This document shows positions 1-11,280 of a stretch of 64,000 bases of DNA, in pieces; within the stretch, counting starts at the first letter, position 1, and every line of letters starts with the position of its first letter. Where the stretch lies: positions 682,001 through 746,000 of the forward strand of contig JARKIF010000008.1 in the NCBI GenBank assembly GCA_029378245.1, read 5' to 3'. This stretch comes from Roridomyces roridus. Lineage: Eukaryota; Basidiomycota; Agaricomycetes; Agaricales; Mycenaceae. Position numbers and translations under genes: made by a program. The notes under the pieces were generated by a model. The model was not told the origin of the DNA. It worked only from the letters and a program-made list of their open reading frames with translations, and searched no databases.

Positions 1-2613
1 TACGTTCTTTCTCGTTTGACCAAAGCTCAATGACAGTGAGAGTGTCGCTGAGCTTCGCAAGTCCCGCTTTGGAGAGTGCTGTCACATCATATAGTATCCC
101 CATCCGATCTTCTAGCGTGAAAATGGAATTCTCCTTGGTCGCCTCTGCAGCAATCTTGGCGAGACGTTCTGGAGTATACGAAACGCGATCTAACTCGAAA
201 TGAGTGGCATGAAGTAGTACAAGACTGAGACGTACAAACACCGACCGTCCCAGAGTTGAGTTTGAACGGCCGGCTGGTATCTAGAGCGATATTCTTCTCC
301 CGGTCCTCGAGCATCGCCGTTTTGTCGACAATCTTCTGGCCGTTCTTCTCCGAAACAATGCTCAGAGGAACAGACCTAATGTAGGGGATCAAGTCCAATG
401 CGCAGGCTCGCAATGAAAATCATACCAGACTGTCTCATTGTCCTTGGGTTCAACGACCCCCGATTCTATGAACCTGTCCTGGCGGAGATGTATGCCGGAC
501 TCGTTTTCAGTTACAGTGATGACAGGGAATCCAATCTTGGTGATCCAGTTGTCCATGAGCTGCACCGCGTCAACACCAGGCGTAGCTTCCGATATGGCCG
601 AGAATAAATCGTTTGTAACGGTATTCGAAAACTGGTGCCTCTTCAGGTAGATTGATACCCCTTTCAAGAATTTATCTTCTCCGATATAGTCAGAGAGCAT
701 GCGAAGTACTGCGAAGGAACGTGAGCAAGAGCTCATAGCGTGTTGCAAACGAGACGGACCAGAAGCACCCTTGGAATACGATAGCGCGTCGAAGATCTGG
801 TTGATATGATTGGCGTCCGGGCATTCGACCTCGATGGGATGGGAAGACAATTTAGCATCCAGAGCCAACGCGCTTTGGAGGTGGTCTGAAATGAACTCCG
901 AGTCTGGCCTCCATTCGGGGAAAATTCTGCGAGACGTGAAGATGGCTTATGTCAGCAGTATTCGAGCTTGCCTTTCTGCAGAGATTGTCAGCGAACGCAG
1001 AAGGTCCAAGGCACTAGCTCACTGATAATGATTACTTCGCCCATCAGCGTAGCAAAGGCCTCGTTCAAAAAAAGTGAATCCCACCAGGCCATGGTGGTGA
1101 TATTGCCGAACCTATAAGACCAGTCTCAGGCATAGGGTACACGGGGGGGGAACATGAAAAAAGGCTTTCCACATATGAGCTACCTCATGACTCTGAGTGT
1201 AGGCGACGTTCTTCTTTGCATGAACATCTGCGCGAGCGGGGTCCAGCAAAAGAGCGGTTGTGCGACCCGTGATGAGACCCCAGTTCTCCATGGCCCCTGG
1301 AACACTCAGAAAGAAGTTCAACGGGAGAGGGAGATTCAGTACCTGCATCAAAGTCGGCAGCCTGAAAGCAATATGTTAACGCGAACGATGCCAGCATGCG
1401 AGAAACTTACCACCAAGGTGTCCAGTTTGGGAAGAGGATACTCGACCTTGCGAACATCGTCAGAGTCTGTCAACCTCTACTCCAATGACCCATACCTCGA
1501 AAACGGTCTCGTAGATAGGGAGGACTCGAACAGCAACGTCGAGAGCAAACGCTGCCTGATGGATGACATCCGGAGTGCCTGGCAACTACGGTTAACAGAA
1601 CCTTAAAAGTCGTCTGCCTTGGACGCACTGTAAATCCGCAGCGGAATGGTCTTGTTGCTTAACGGCAAATGGACCTTTTCCTCGAGATGCACGAATGGTC
1701 CGGAGGCAAAGGCGACAATGTACGACGACATGGGCGGTGTAGTTGCGAAACGCGTGATCTTCCATTCGCTGTCCTTGGATAATGGTGCGCCGCCAAGCGT
1801 ATCGACAAAGTCGTGCTTGTAAGGCTCCTCCGAGATGGCCGGCATGTTGCTAAGATTGACGTTCTCCGCCCGGGAAATCATGGTAATTGCGTAGGTAGCT
1901 TTGAGGGCTGGCTCATCCCACGATGGGAAGGCAGCGCGCGCATCGGTAGGCTGCCAGGATGAGAAATGACAGTCACACGAGCGAATACCCATACCTCGAA
2001 CTGGGTCAGGGAGTAATGTGCCGTCTTGCCGTCTTTCTCCCATGCAGCTTTGTAGTATCCAGTCATACTGGAGCCGAGGGGCGCATTGAACGGTATTTTG
2101 AGCTGAACTGAAGAACCGGCCGGAAGGATTGTTGGGAAATTGAAAGTTACGCGCTGCATGTCGGTGTCGATGGTATGCCCAGATTGAAGCTGCTCGTTCC
2201 CATCGGAATTGAGGGACCTGTGGATGAGAATTAAGAAATATACATCGCAGCAAGTTAAGGACGCACGCAGTGCCCAGTTCCAATTTATTCGAGTTGAGTG
2301 TAAAAGCTGATGTGTCTTCAAGAACATCGAGACTGGGGTCGAGATCAGCCCAGGCAGCGCAGAAAGGTATTTATCGGGCTCGCCTGATCTTCACAGAGCC
2401 TCCAAAAGATAATTTCTCGAGATCCGTCCAGACAGTCACGTCGTAGTGAGTGGGCTTGACATTGAGGGGAAGCCGATACTTGTCGTTCTGCACAGACATG
2501 GCGCCAGTAGAGGATCTAATACAGTGTCGTGAACAGAAACGTTGGCTTGCTGCGCGGATATGAATGGAGGTCCGAAGGGATGTAGTGAGCCTCAATGACC
2601 CCCACATGATCAT
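1..2613 (-). CDS. M1-family zinc aminopeptidase (Ape2/Aap1, puromycin-sensitive type), 3' end cut by window
   Basis: Removes N-terminal residues from peptides. The family exopeptidase motif GAMENWGLIT and the zinc motif HEVAHMW (HExxH) are both visible in the 1190-1300 region, and the downstream helical domain runs off the left edge. The core protein starts MSVQNDKYRLPLNVKPTHYD at 2499, which is the usual N terminus of the family. An in-frame ATG at 2613 adds 38 residues (MIMWGSLRLTTSLRTS...) rich in Arg/Ser/Thr and without acidic residues, resembling a mitochondrial presequence. Two protein forms by alternative starts are therefore possible. The first intron (2333-2383) appears to use a GC donor (ATCAG|GCGAGC), because no GT donor keeps the frame into SLDVLEDTSAFTLNSNKLEL. 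It is divergent from the next gene, with 104 bp between the outer start codons. Family assignment is firm; which start is used is inferred. Confidence 0.93.
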
Positions 2614-2717
2614 AAGTAGCTTCTCTCAAACCACCACCGCGATGCCCATCATCCACCCACGCCGTCTACGCGTCCCTCAATCTATGTTGTCTCTGGACTC
2701 GCAGGTTGTTCTCGTTC

Positions 2718-3485
2718 ATGGTACGGGAATCGCGTTACTCGAATATTAAAGCCTCATCTGTCGCAGCACTCACTCTGCACCGTTCACGCGGTCCCTCTCT
2801 CCGACAATCCCGCTTCGTGGAATCGTTCATGCACAGAAAGGAAGCTAAAGTGCCAGCGAGAAGAGACATAACAGCTCGCATCCAGTCCCTGCGAAAGACT
2901 GCCAGGCACCTCATACCCAATTCGACGCGTCTTGCCAGCGTCTCTCCCCGCGTAACCTCCTCCTCCATCTCCGAGCGCCGCTCAGGCCGTACCATGCCTG
3001 CTCTCTCCTCGCTCCAGAACTTTCTCATTACTCCAAGCAAGTTCTCGAGTCCATTCACACCCGCCAACCAAGTGCTTCACACACCCTTCGAACCCCCAAA
3101 GGCAACCCCCACCAAACGCTCCCGCAACTGGCAATGCAGCCCTGCATTCCAGAGCCGCGGCCCCATGAGCCCCACGACCGAAGTAGTTGACGAAAACACA
3201 AGCCCCGAGTCCCCGATATGCAATCTAACCAAACGCCTTGCCCGCATCGCACCATTCACAGCCACTCCCGCTGCCACACATGCCCCACGCAGATTATCCT
3301 ACTCCCGAGGCTTTGGCGCGTCACCCTGGACTCCCGATGCACGGAGGTATACGGGCGGACAAGCCCTTGCCTCTCCTGTCCTCATTCGTTCCACGCTTTG
3401 GGCGTCACCCACCTCACCCGGCGCCTCGCCTCGTCATCAGTTGGACGAGCTGCAGTTTTCGCCTTTCTTCGTCTCGGGTTTTTGA
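2718..3485 (+). CDS. Uncharacterised Ser/Pro/Arg-rich protein
   Basis: An uninterrupted reading frame of about 255 codons from the ATG at 2718 (MVRESRYSNIKASS). I do not recognise a domain. The protein is basic in its first half and contains many S/T-P dipeptides (TPSKFSSPFTP, SPESPICNL, GFGASPWTP), which is typical of disordered proteins phosphorylated by proline-directed kinases; it ends HQLDELQFSPFFVSGF. No membrane segment or signal peptide is visible. The codon pattern looks coding along the whole length, and the reverse-strand frames give only fragments. An upstream ATG at 2642 opens a short frame that cannot be spliced into this one by eye. Function unknown. Confidence 0.55.
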   Translation: MVRESRYSNIKASSVAALTLHRSRGPSLRQSRFVESFMHRKEAKVPARRDITARIQSLRKTARHLIPNSTRLASVSPRVTSSSISERRSGRTMPALSSLQNFLITPSKFSSPFTPANQVLHTPFEPPKATPTKRSRNWQCSPAFQSRGPMSPTTEVVDENTSPESPICNLTKRLARIAPFTATPAATHAPRRLSYSRGFGASPWTPDARRYTGGQALASPVLIRSTLWASPTSPGASPRHQLDELQFSPFFVSGF

Positions 3486-3827
3486 AGGATCGGAAGGGAG
3501 CGACGACGTATCTTAAGAATCGGTATAATATATACGCGCATATAATGTACACAATTTTCAAGCAAAAGAACAGCCAATTGGCCTCGCAAAAGCAATGTAC
3601 AAAAACGAGAGGGAGTGTCTGCGTCATCTGATGGCAACACACATACCACAACAGCACGCAAACAACGCGTGTCCCGATTGGGATCAACTCATGGATTTTC
3701 CCTCGTCTTGCTCTTTCTCAAACGCGTTTGCCAAGAATATTCTATCAGCAGTCAAATTTACACTAAGGTACAGAGTCTGAGTATGCGAGAAATAATAATA
3801 AAAGAGCCCGAGGAGAAGAAAGAAAGA
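3486..3827. other. Intergenic, 3' flanks of two convergent genes
   Basis: Between the stop of the Ser/Pro-rich gene and the stop of H1 copy A. AT-richer than the flanking genes. Both genes end here, so it should hold their 3' UTRs and polyadenylation signals. I see no ORF with coding character, repeat or RNA gene. Confidence 0.6.
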
Positions 3828-4853
3828 TCAAGCAGCAGCGGCGCGCTTTGAACAACGATGAGCGAAAGGAAGGTGGGAAAATAAAGAAAGACACACCTTC
3901 TTCGACGCCGGCTTGGTAGTGGAAGCTGCCTTCTTGGCCGCAGGTTTGGTCGCAGAGGCAGCCTTCTTTGTGGCGGGCTTTTTGGCGGGAGCAGCAGCGG
4001 GCTTCTTGCCAGTAACAGCCTGCATAGAGGTGAGAAGGGAGCGCGGACAAAACGGAAACGACAGACCTTCTTCGCCTTGGCTGCTGTCGAAGACGCCTTC
4101 TTGGCCGGCGCAGCCTTGGTCTTGTTGGCAAGCACCTTCTTGGCAGGAGCAGCCTTCTTAGCGGTGGTGGCTTTCGTCGTCGTCGTCGTCGCCTTAGCCT
4201 TGGTGGCAGTCTTGGGTGCAGCCTTCGTCGTCGTCGTCGCCGCCGGTTTGGCTTTGGAGGCAGGCTTCTTGGACGAGGACTTGGAGGCAGGCTTGGAGTT
4301 CTGTTGAGGGATGAGAAATGACACGCTGAAACTGAAGACAAGACAAGTACCTCTTTGGACGACGACAGTCTTGGGCACTTTGGGGGCGAGCTTCACGCAA
4401 CCGGAAGGACCCTTGGGCTGAACAAAGATGCCACCGTCGACACCCGAGGTAAGAGCACGATTGAGCTGCGACACGCTCGCCGCGCCAGTAAGCTTGTAGT
4501 TGTCCTCGGCATACTGAACGCAACAATGAGCTTGTGTGAAGAGTCAAGGAGGTTCAGCCACGTACCTTCTTGATAGCAGAGCGAGAGACACCGGTGCGAC
4601 CGCCAGTAGACGTGATGCACTCCTATCCAATTGTCAGTGACAATAGGACCTAGACATGTTCTCGACGCACCGTGATGATTTCCTTCCAGCTGGGGTGAGC
4701 GGGAGCCTTGACTGCAACCTTCTTTGCGGCAGGCTTGGACTTGGACTTGGTGACTTTGGTCCCAGCAGTCTTGGTGGTCGACCTCTTGGTCTTGGGGGCA
4801 GCGACGACGGGGGTCGAGGCAGAGCCGGGAGTAGGAGTAGGAGCGTCGGACAT
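3828..4853 (-). CDS. Linker histone H1/H5-type protein, copy A
   Basis: Binds linker DNA at the nucleosome entry/exit. A short Thr/Pro-rich head (MSDAPTPTPGSASTP) is followed by a globular winged-helix domain split over three exons (HPSWKEIIT / ECITSTGGRTGVSRSAIKK / YAEDNYKLTGAASVSQLNRA...GPSGCVKLAPKV). A long Lys/Ala/Pro tail (KKAAPAKKVLANKTKAAPAKK) and a last exon RAAAA-stop follow. The final intron is 51 nt (GTGTGT...CAAAG). Compared with the nearly identical copy B at 21.0-22.1 kb, copy A has one extra base (A at 4367 on the plus strand) just before an intron, which puts the Lys-rich tail out of frame if the same splice sites are used. Keeping that 50-nt intron, or splicing from an upstream GTCGTC donor, would restore the frame. 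It may therefore be functional with altered splicing, a decaying copy, or carry a sequence error. Confidence 0.85.
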
Positions 4854-5125
4854 GTTGAAGACGTTGGTGGTTTGAGGAGAAGAGCAGATGGGCGTAATGT
4901 TAACGGACAAAAGTTGAAACCTTTGTTGGACCACGCGCGCGTTATTTGTACTCTGTGCCAGTCTGAGGCTGTGCTGAATTACCTTACCCCACGTGACGAA
5001 TCAACAAACGAAACCATCATGCATGTGACCGTGAAAATTGGTATAAGGCTCGGTGTACTTTCCTTTTCGCCGCAATCGTCTCGAGCTGATAGAATATTCC
5101 ATTTATTTTTCTTCTAAAACAATAG

Positions 5126-7094
5126 TTATCCAAGGAGCTGGAACGCCCCATTCGTCTGAACCGTAGCACGTACACCCGTCCCAACCCACCGTTCGCCGTC
5201 GCTCGACGGAATGTTCACATAACTCCCCTCCATGCTGGTAAGCTTGGCCACCGCCGGCCCACGGACCATGAGCACCCCACTCGGGTTACCACCCTTTTCT
5301 ATCGCCTCGTCCTCAACGCCGACGAGCTTGACCTCGCAGTTGATACTCGGAGGACCAGAGTGCGCCAACCCCGGTCCTTCAGAGCCCAAATCTTGCAGGT
5401 CCAACGCGTGCGATGCTAATATGGGGCCAGCGACCAACGGATGCGAGAAGCAGTTGATGAGCGGCACAGACAAGGCCACTCGTGCGGGAGTCAGGATCTC
5501 TGACGACAACGGGCCTGGGCAATGTTCAAATCGACCGACACCTAAAGATGACGGACGCACCTTGACTAACCACCACCGCTCTCAGCGCTGCCGACCCATC
5601 CCCAGCTACTCGTGAACGCGCGGTATCAAACACCAATCGATCCCACAGGCTCTCTTTCGTTACAAAACCTTCCGCAATTCCAGCCGTTTTGTGGCGCCAG
5701 GCGAACGGGTAAAGCAGGAAAGACTTGCGCGCCTCTTTGAGAATAGCGTGTACTAGTGTTTCCAAATGTCCGGGCTTGACAAACGCAATGGTTGGTGACG
5801 GGATCGAATATACTTTCGACGAAAGCACGTCGGCAACATTGATTTGCGGGGTGTCTAGACCAGTCAATGAGGGCAATCACAAGTCACGGTCCACATACAA
5901 TCGTCGGCATGGAAAAGCTTGGAGCTCTCCAGAGTCGCGAAACTTGTGCCCTCGAACAAGGCGGTGTAAGCAATGGCCCTGCCATATGCAGTCCCAAGAG
6001 AGTGCGCAGACACAATCGTATCCACTTGCGAGAACGAGTGTGAAAGCGGAAGGAGTGCACGGACAGCGGCCACGCCCGCAGTGAGGTTTTCGTGGGTCAG
6101 TTGGGCACCTTGAATGTGGCCCGAGTCGGAGGCGAAGAACGAGACGGTAAAGACGTCGCTCGGCTCTGATAGCAGTCATTGGAACCTGATAAGTATCCGA
6201 GAAGGGGAGACCCACTTGGCAGAGGACTGATGATTTTTTCGACGCGTACACCTTCACGCTCAACGTCTGCCCACTTGAGAACCTTGACTTTGCTGGCAAC
6301 ACTAGCCATCGCCTGAGTGCTCGGTTCTCCGACCACAACTATAACATGATTCCGACTGGCCTCGCCCGCATCGTAGATGAGCTCGAGGATTTGCGTCAAC
6401 ATGGAGGCATGAGTAATGATAACCGAGGGAGGGTGCGAATCTAGGACGGAGGACAAGAGGGTGGCGCTTGCGAGCGTGAATGAGGGGATGGAATGAGACG
6501 CGAGGGCGAGGTCGCTGATGATGAACTCTGTACTGTAATTGAGTGCCTAAGGCGCCGAATACTGTGCAAGAGACTTGCCGATACAGTCATTCAACAGGAG
6601 AAGGGCGTTTGACTCTCCAACCTCCAGTCCCGCGAGCCGCAAAAGTCCGGTCCCGAACGCGGCTACACGATCTTGGAGCTGTGGGTTGCTAATCTACAGA
6701 CAATGAGCGCGCAGATACGTGCAAGTATCAAGTATTCCGCACTTTGCTGGACCACAGTGTCCGAGGTGCATCAGAGTCGGCTTTAAGCAGGTCGGCCAAG
6801 ATGTGTACATCCTTTGCTGGTCGCAACGGGAACTGGACCAGGTCAAGGTCGGGGAGACACTTGTTGAGATTCACGCACCCGTCCCATGAGGCCAGTGCTA
6901 TAGTTCCTGTATACAGCGCTCTCCCCAGGATTGCGAACGCGGGCGACATCACTTTGTCTGCCGAGCAGAATTGGGTGGACAAGCGGCTGGGCCTTGTACA
7001 GGTTGTTAAGAAGCAAGACGGTCGCGGCTATGAGACCCAAGAGTAAGGTCGTGTCGTCGGTGACGAGCAGCTCGTTTAGGAAGGGAGGCGCCAT
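5126..7094 (-). CDS. Membrane-anchored ANL (acyl-CoA ligase)-like protein with degenerate active site
   Basis: Overall sequence follows fungal long-chain acyl-CoA synthetases. The start MAPPFLNELLVTDD is followed by a hydrophobic anchor (TLLLGLIAATVLLLNN), then QPLVHPILLGRQSDVARVR, NPGESAVYRN and, late, CEVKLVGVEDEAIEKGG and GVLMVRGPAV. The catalytic signatures are missing, however. The ATP-binding P-loop (family SGTTGxPKG) reads FFASDSGHIQGAQLTHENL, with no Lys and no TTG. The YGxTE adenylate motif position reads LINCFSHPLVAG. The TGD motif reads WVGTGVRATVQ, and the protein stops a few residues later (NGAFQLLG), so the C-terminal lid domain with the catalytic Lys is absent. I infer a non-catalytic scaffold or regulator of lipid metabolism on a membrane. 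A catalytic role cannot be fully excluded without homologues. Confidence 0.8.
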
Positions 7095-7546
7095 GGCAGA
7101 GAGAAACTCGGGGAGACTCGATGACAGTCCGATCAAAAGCCGTGACCGGAACGCCGACTGGTATTGAGTCTAAAATTTGCTCTCTCTCCCTCTCAGAATC
7201 TGCCTCCAGTGGCCTTCATTCTTGCTTCTTTCCTATCTATTGTTCCAACCCTTGCCAAGCCACTCGTGAGATTCCCGACCCCTCCAAATAGCCGGCTACT
7301 GGGCTTGAAACAAAAGAGAAAGCCATACTGTGAACTCGTCGTGCTCATTTTGTCTCTTTGTTCTGGACCGGGAATTGCGCTATCAGCACTGCGGTCTCCA
7401 TACAATCTCCCTTTGCTCGGTTCTGCGGACTTTTGCGATTCTTGTCCGTCGCCTCCAATCGTGGTGGTCTGTGCGCAAACCCGTGACGTGATTTCAGTCG
7501 GTGGACCGGAAACACTGACAAGCTTAACTCTTCCAACTCCCCCCTC
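7095..7546. promoter_or_regulatory. Shared upstream region of the ANL-like gene and H1 copy C
   Basis: A 452-bp gap between two divergent start codons, so it must hold both promoters. Plus-strand frames crossing it are not continuous with the H1 frame and show no conserved protein features. No specific binding site could be assigned by eye. Confidence 0.5.
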
Positions 7547-8652
7547 ATGGCTGCTACCAAGAAATCCTCAACGAAACCTGCCCGTACCAAGGGCACTGCG
7601 TCCTCCAAGACTGCCGCCGCGTCCAAGGTCCGTCCTTGGCCTCGTGCTGCCTTCACTGAGTCTGAAACAATGGTAGTCTCACCCCAGTTGGATTGACATG
7701 GTCATCGAATGCATCACTGCCAATCCATCCGACGCCCGCCAGGGTGTCTCTCGTCCTCAGATAAAGAAGTTCGTCGAGACAAAGTATAAAGTCGAGCTGA
7801 ACGCCACTGCTGCGAGCCAACTCAATCGCGCCATCCAATCGGGGAGCGAGCGCGCCATTTTTGTCCTCCCAAAAGGTTTGCATCTAATCTAAACCACCAG
7901 CCCGTCTCATACCTGCCCTAGGACCCTCTGGCAAGGTCAAGTTAGCACCCAAGCCTCGTGGCGAAGCTTCCAAGGAGGTGCGTTGTGGCGCACCATCACT
8001 CCATACTGCTGCACAGCTCACACTCACAGAACTCCAAACCAGTCTCGAAAGCCAAGCCCGCTGCCAAATCAACCACGACAGCGAAGAAACCAACACCCAA
8101 AGAGTCCAAGCCTGCTGCTGCTGCGAAACCCAAGGCCAAGCCCAAAGCGAAATCGGTGGCAGCAGCAGCAGCTACCGATAAACCAGCCGCCAAAAAAGCA
8201 CCCAAGAAGGCTTTGGCTGGGAAGACCAAGGCTGCCCCGGCGAAAAAGACAACCACTGCATCGAAACGGGCACCGGCCAAGAAGGTTTGCATCCCCATCC
8301 TTCATTCCAAACTATACTTCAACACATTCTTCTCCAGGCCGTCGTCGGGAAGAAACCTTCTCCGACCAAGAAGCCTGCTGCAAAGAAGGCAGCGACTGCG
8401 AAGAAGGTATGTGTGTTCTCTCCACACCGTTGTTCAGTAACATAATTTAATCAAGACCGCCACCGACAAACCAAAGGCAAAGACGACTACCGCCAAGAAA
8501 CCAGCTGCCAAAGCCAAGCCTGCTTCCAAGACAGCCAAACCGACGTCAAAAAGCCCGCGTCGAAAAAGCCGTCGTCGAAGAAGGTCGAAGCCGCCAAGGT
8601 ACGATGTTTGCTCGCTCCCTGAGTAGACATCCTAAGCCTCGCCCAGGAGTAA
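7547..8652 (+). CDS. Linker histone H1/H5-type protein, copy C
   Basis: Starts MAATKKSSTKPARTKG. After a 49-nt intron (7628-7676) the globular domain lies in one exon, SHPSWIDMVIECITANPSDA through QGVSRPQIKKFVETKYKVEL to QSGSERAIFVLPKG, then GPSGKVKLAPKPRGEASKE and a Lys/Ala/Pro tail (KTKAAPAKKTTTASKRAPAK) over three further exons. Copies A, B and D have introns inside the globular region (after the EIIT/EIIQ and IKK positions) that copy C lacks. The last exon has a frame problem: at the A5 run 8548-8552 the frame leaves ...KPASKKPSSKK-type codons. One more A would restore them and lead through a short intron to GAG TAA at 8647-8652. As written, the tail becomes Arg-rich (SPRRKSRRRRRS). The globular domain is more diverged than in copies A and B. 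Confidence 0.85.
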
Positions 8653-8744
8653 ATCAGTGTATTTATCAGGATTCTGTAGCTATACTGTACTTCATCATAT
8701 GCTCATGTACTTGTTCCGAAAACAATGGTTGAATTATTCAATAT

Positions 8745-11217
8745 CTAAGGTTCACTAGTAGCAAGTCCTTCCAGAACGCGGAGGAATCCTCCAGGATCCA
8801 AGATCTCGGTCCCTCCGTAAGTTACTCTCTTGCCCGTCTTGCCTGCCCACTCCTCCAGATTTCCATACTCGACATACCCAGCCCCTCCGACAACGAACAC
8901 CACGCTCTCAGCAAACGCCATGCGTTTGCCCTTGCCAGACCCGCTTCCTCCAGGTCCGCCCCCTGGAGCACCCGGACCCAGATTCCGCGCAGCTCGTGGA
9001 TCGAGAAAGAGGTAATCGTCCGTCTCCTGCAGAGACGAATTCGATGCACTCGCCGAGTCCATGAGGGCTTCTGTCAGGCGCGTGATGGGCAACAACTTGT
9101 TTGCAGGTAAGAAGTTTTTGACACCAGAAATGAGCCCCTCAAGCCCAGTTTGCGTCAATCGCTCAGTGAACTATCATTCGTTAAGAAAGAGTTTCATGTC
9201 TAGCGAAAAACACTCACAGTATTGCCTAGAGCGCTGAACCCTTTGAACAGCTGGCCGGCAGAGTCATTGCTGATCGGGGTGCCAGTCCCAGTCGAGGGAG
9301 CGAAACTGCCCATCCCCATGCGCTCCACCTCCCTCAATTTGCGCACGTACTCGAACGCTCCAACACTGGCACCTGCGCTCTTCAGCTCAGTCTCAAGCTC
9401 GTTGACATCGTCTTTTGAAAGAGCATTATCTGAGCCACGTGAGAGGTAGAATACTAGCGCAAGCCGCAGTTTGTCTTCGGGTGTGCTATCGCCACGAAGA
9501 GTGGTGAGGATAGTTTGCATGGACTACGATGGTCAAATGTCAATGGATACTCGACGAAACACCGAACAGTCGAACCTGTTTCCCGATGGCCTCTTCGACG
9601 CTAAACAGTTCATCCAAGCCCCGTTTCTTGATTTGCTCTAACAACGATGTGGCAATGTTCATATGTGTGTCCAAAGTTGCTTTTCGCGCGGTGAGCTCGG
9701 GCAGCTGTGTGATCGCAGTCTTGAGATGCGCCGCGTTGGCGGACAAGTCACTAAAACAAGAGATGTAGACACCAGTAATTCTGCTTGAAAGCTACCCACA
9801 GTTGAGTAATGTCGTTGACATCACTTATGCCCGTGCTACGGGTGATCTCGGCTGCGTCGCTCTTGTATTTATTGAGCTCAGTTTCGATCTCCTCTGCAAC
9901 TTGAGGGAACGGGTTAGCAGCGTTGCGCGCCCAAAAGAAGTCTTTGGAATCGAGGTCGTAAGAACGCTTCGGCTGTGGCGGTTGGCTTGTTGTAGCGGGA
10001 ACAACAACGCGGTTTAGGTTCATTTGGAAGCAATCCGAGATGAGCGCTTGGTATGTCCAGCCGTGTAATATGGGGGAAGTCATATCGACATTGCGGTCCA
10101 AGATCAATAAAACTGAGGGCCAATCAGCAGTGTGCGTAATCAAGGACTCTAGTACTGACGAGGTCTTTGGAGACCTGCGAGGCCGGATGCATCTTGCGAG
10201 AACAAGGCGGAAGAGTTGGGAGAGTGTGATCGAGAGGCAGTGAGCAGCGCATCTCTTATCTTTGTTTCGAGTTTCTTTGCCACCATTTCTGCCGCGTTCC
10301 CTCTTGGGCAACGAATGTAAGGGACATGGCCTGTGGAATCTCAGAAACGATCAATGAGACGACGCAACGCACGGACCGACAGTAGCAATTGCACTAAAGA
10401 GGCCACTCGCAACCCGTTCGATTTCAGCCTCGATTGCTTGTTCCGTGGACGACGGTGAGTTTAGGATCGCGTATGTTGACTGTGGTATCGGTGCAGTCGT
10501 CGGCGCTGCTGGAGCTGCGGGGGTGATTTGTGGCGGCGGCGGCGGCGGTAGCAGGGAGAAGAGGGAAGGTGAAGGGGCAATGAATGAGAGATATTGGTCG
10601 AGGACCTGCGGCAATGTCAAGCAAAATTTAGGCCGGCTAATGGAAATGGCACGCGCCTGCTCTACCGAGTCTCCCGTGCCATCCTTGGCCACGGAAGCCG
10701 CCAGTTCCTCGAGAAGTGCGCGGGGTAAAGGTTCCACGAAATTCAGGTGGAAAGACTCGTAGAGTGATTTCTCCAAGTCCTCGGCAATTCTTCTGATATT
10801 GGCGAGGGTTGGCGAAACAAAGTAGACGGCGGGGACATCGGGGAGGGGCGGACGAAGAGAGTGTAATTGGCTGTCGCAGCTCGATGAAAGTTCAATTGCA
10901 TGGCGAAAGACACGTACACATGCAAGGTAACCCCTACGTCGCGCAAGTCCTGAACGCGTAGCACGGTGGCGAGCACATCTTTTGTCTGCTGATCTAGGAC
11001 GAGAACCTTCCAGACTGGTGGACCAGTGGGTTGGGGTGTTTTGAAGCCAGAGCCCGGCTTGGCAGACGCTTCCCCGGGATTGTTAAGATTCAGTAGACAT
11101 AGCAGGGCTTCTGTCTGAGACTGCTGGAGAGTGGGTGTTACTGCCGCCTAGCACACGAGTCAGAATGAATTTCGCCGTGGTTCCCAGGATGCTGACCTGT
11201 CTGATATTGCTCGTCAT
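8745..11217 (-). CDS. SLY1: Sly1, Sec1/Munc18-family SNARE regulator of ER-Golgi transport
   Basis: Binds the syntaxin Sed5 and promotes SNARE assembly on early secretory membranes. Start MTSNIRQ, a short intron, then [20 protein letters not shown]. Family signatures follow in order: [40 protein letters not shown] region, [40 protein letters not shown], then the helical arch ([20 protein letters not shown]) and the C-terminal lobe ending [16 protein letters not shown] Gly/Pro-rich insert ([19 protein letters not shown]) lies before the last beta-strand region ([19 protein letters not shown]). It begins 63 bp from TEL2 on the other strand. Confidence 0.93.
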
Positions 11218-11280
11218 GAACGCGCGGAGGAGGGAAACAGGTTCAAGCGACACGTAAATAACACGCTCACTCCTTGATCA
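11218..11280. promoter_or_regulatory. 63-bp bidirectional promoter, SLY1/TEL2
   Basis: The only sequence between the divergent start codons of SLY1 and TEL2, so both 5' UTRs and core promoter elements are here or overlap the neighbouring coding sequence. No TATA box is evident. Confidence 0.55.
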
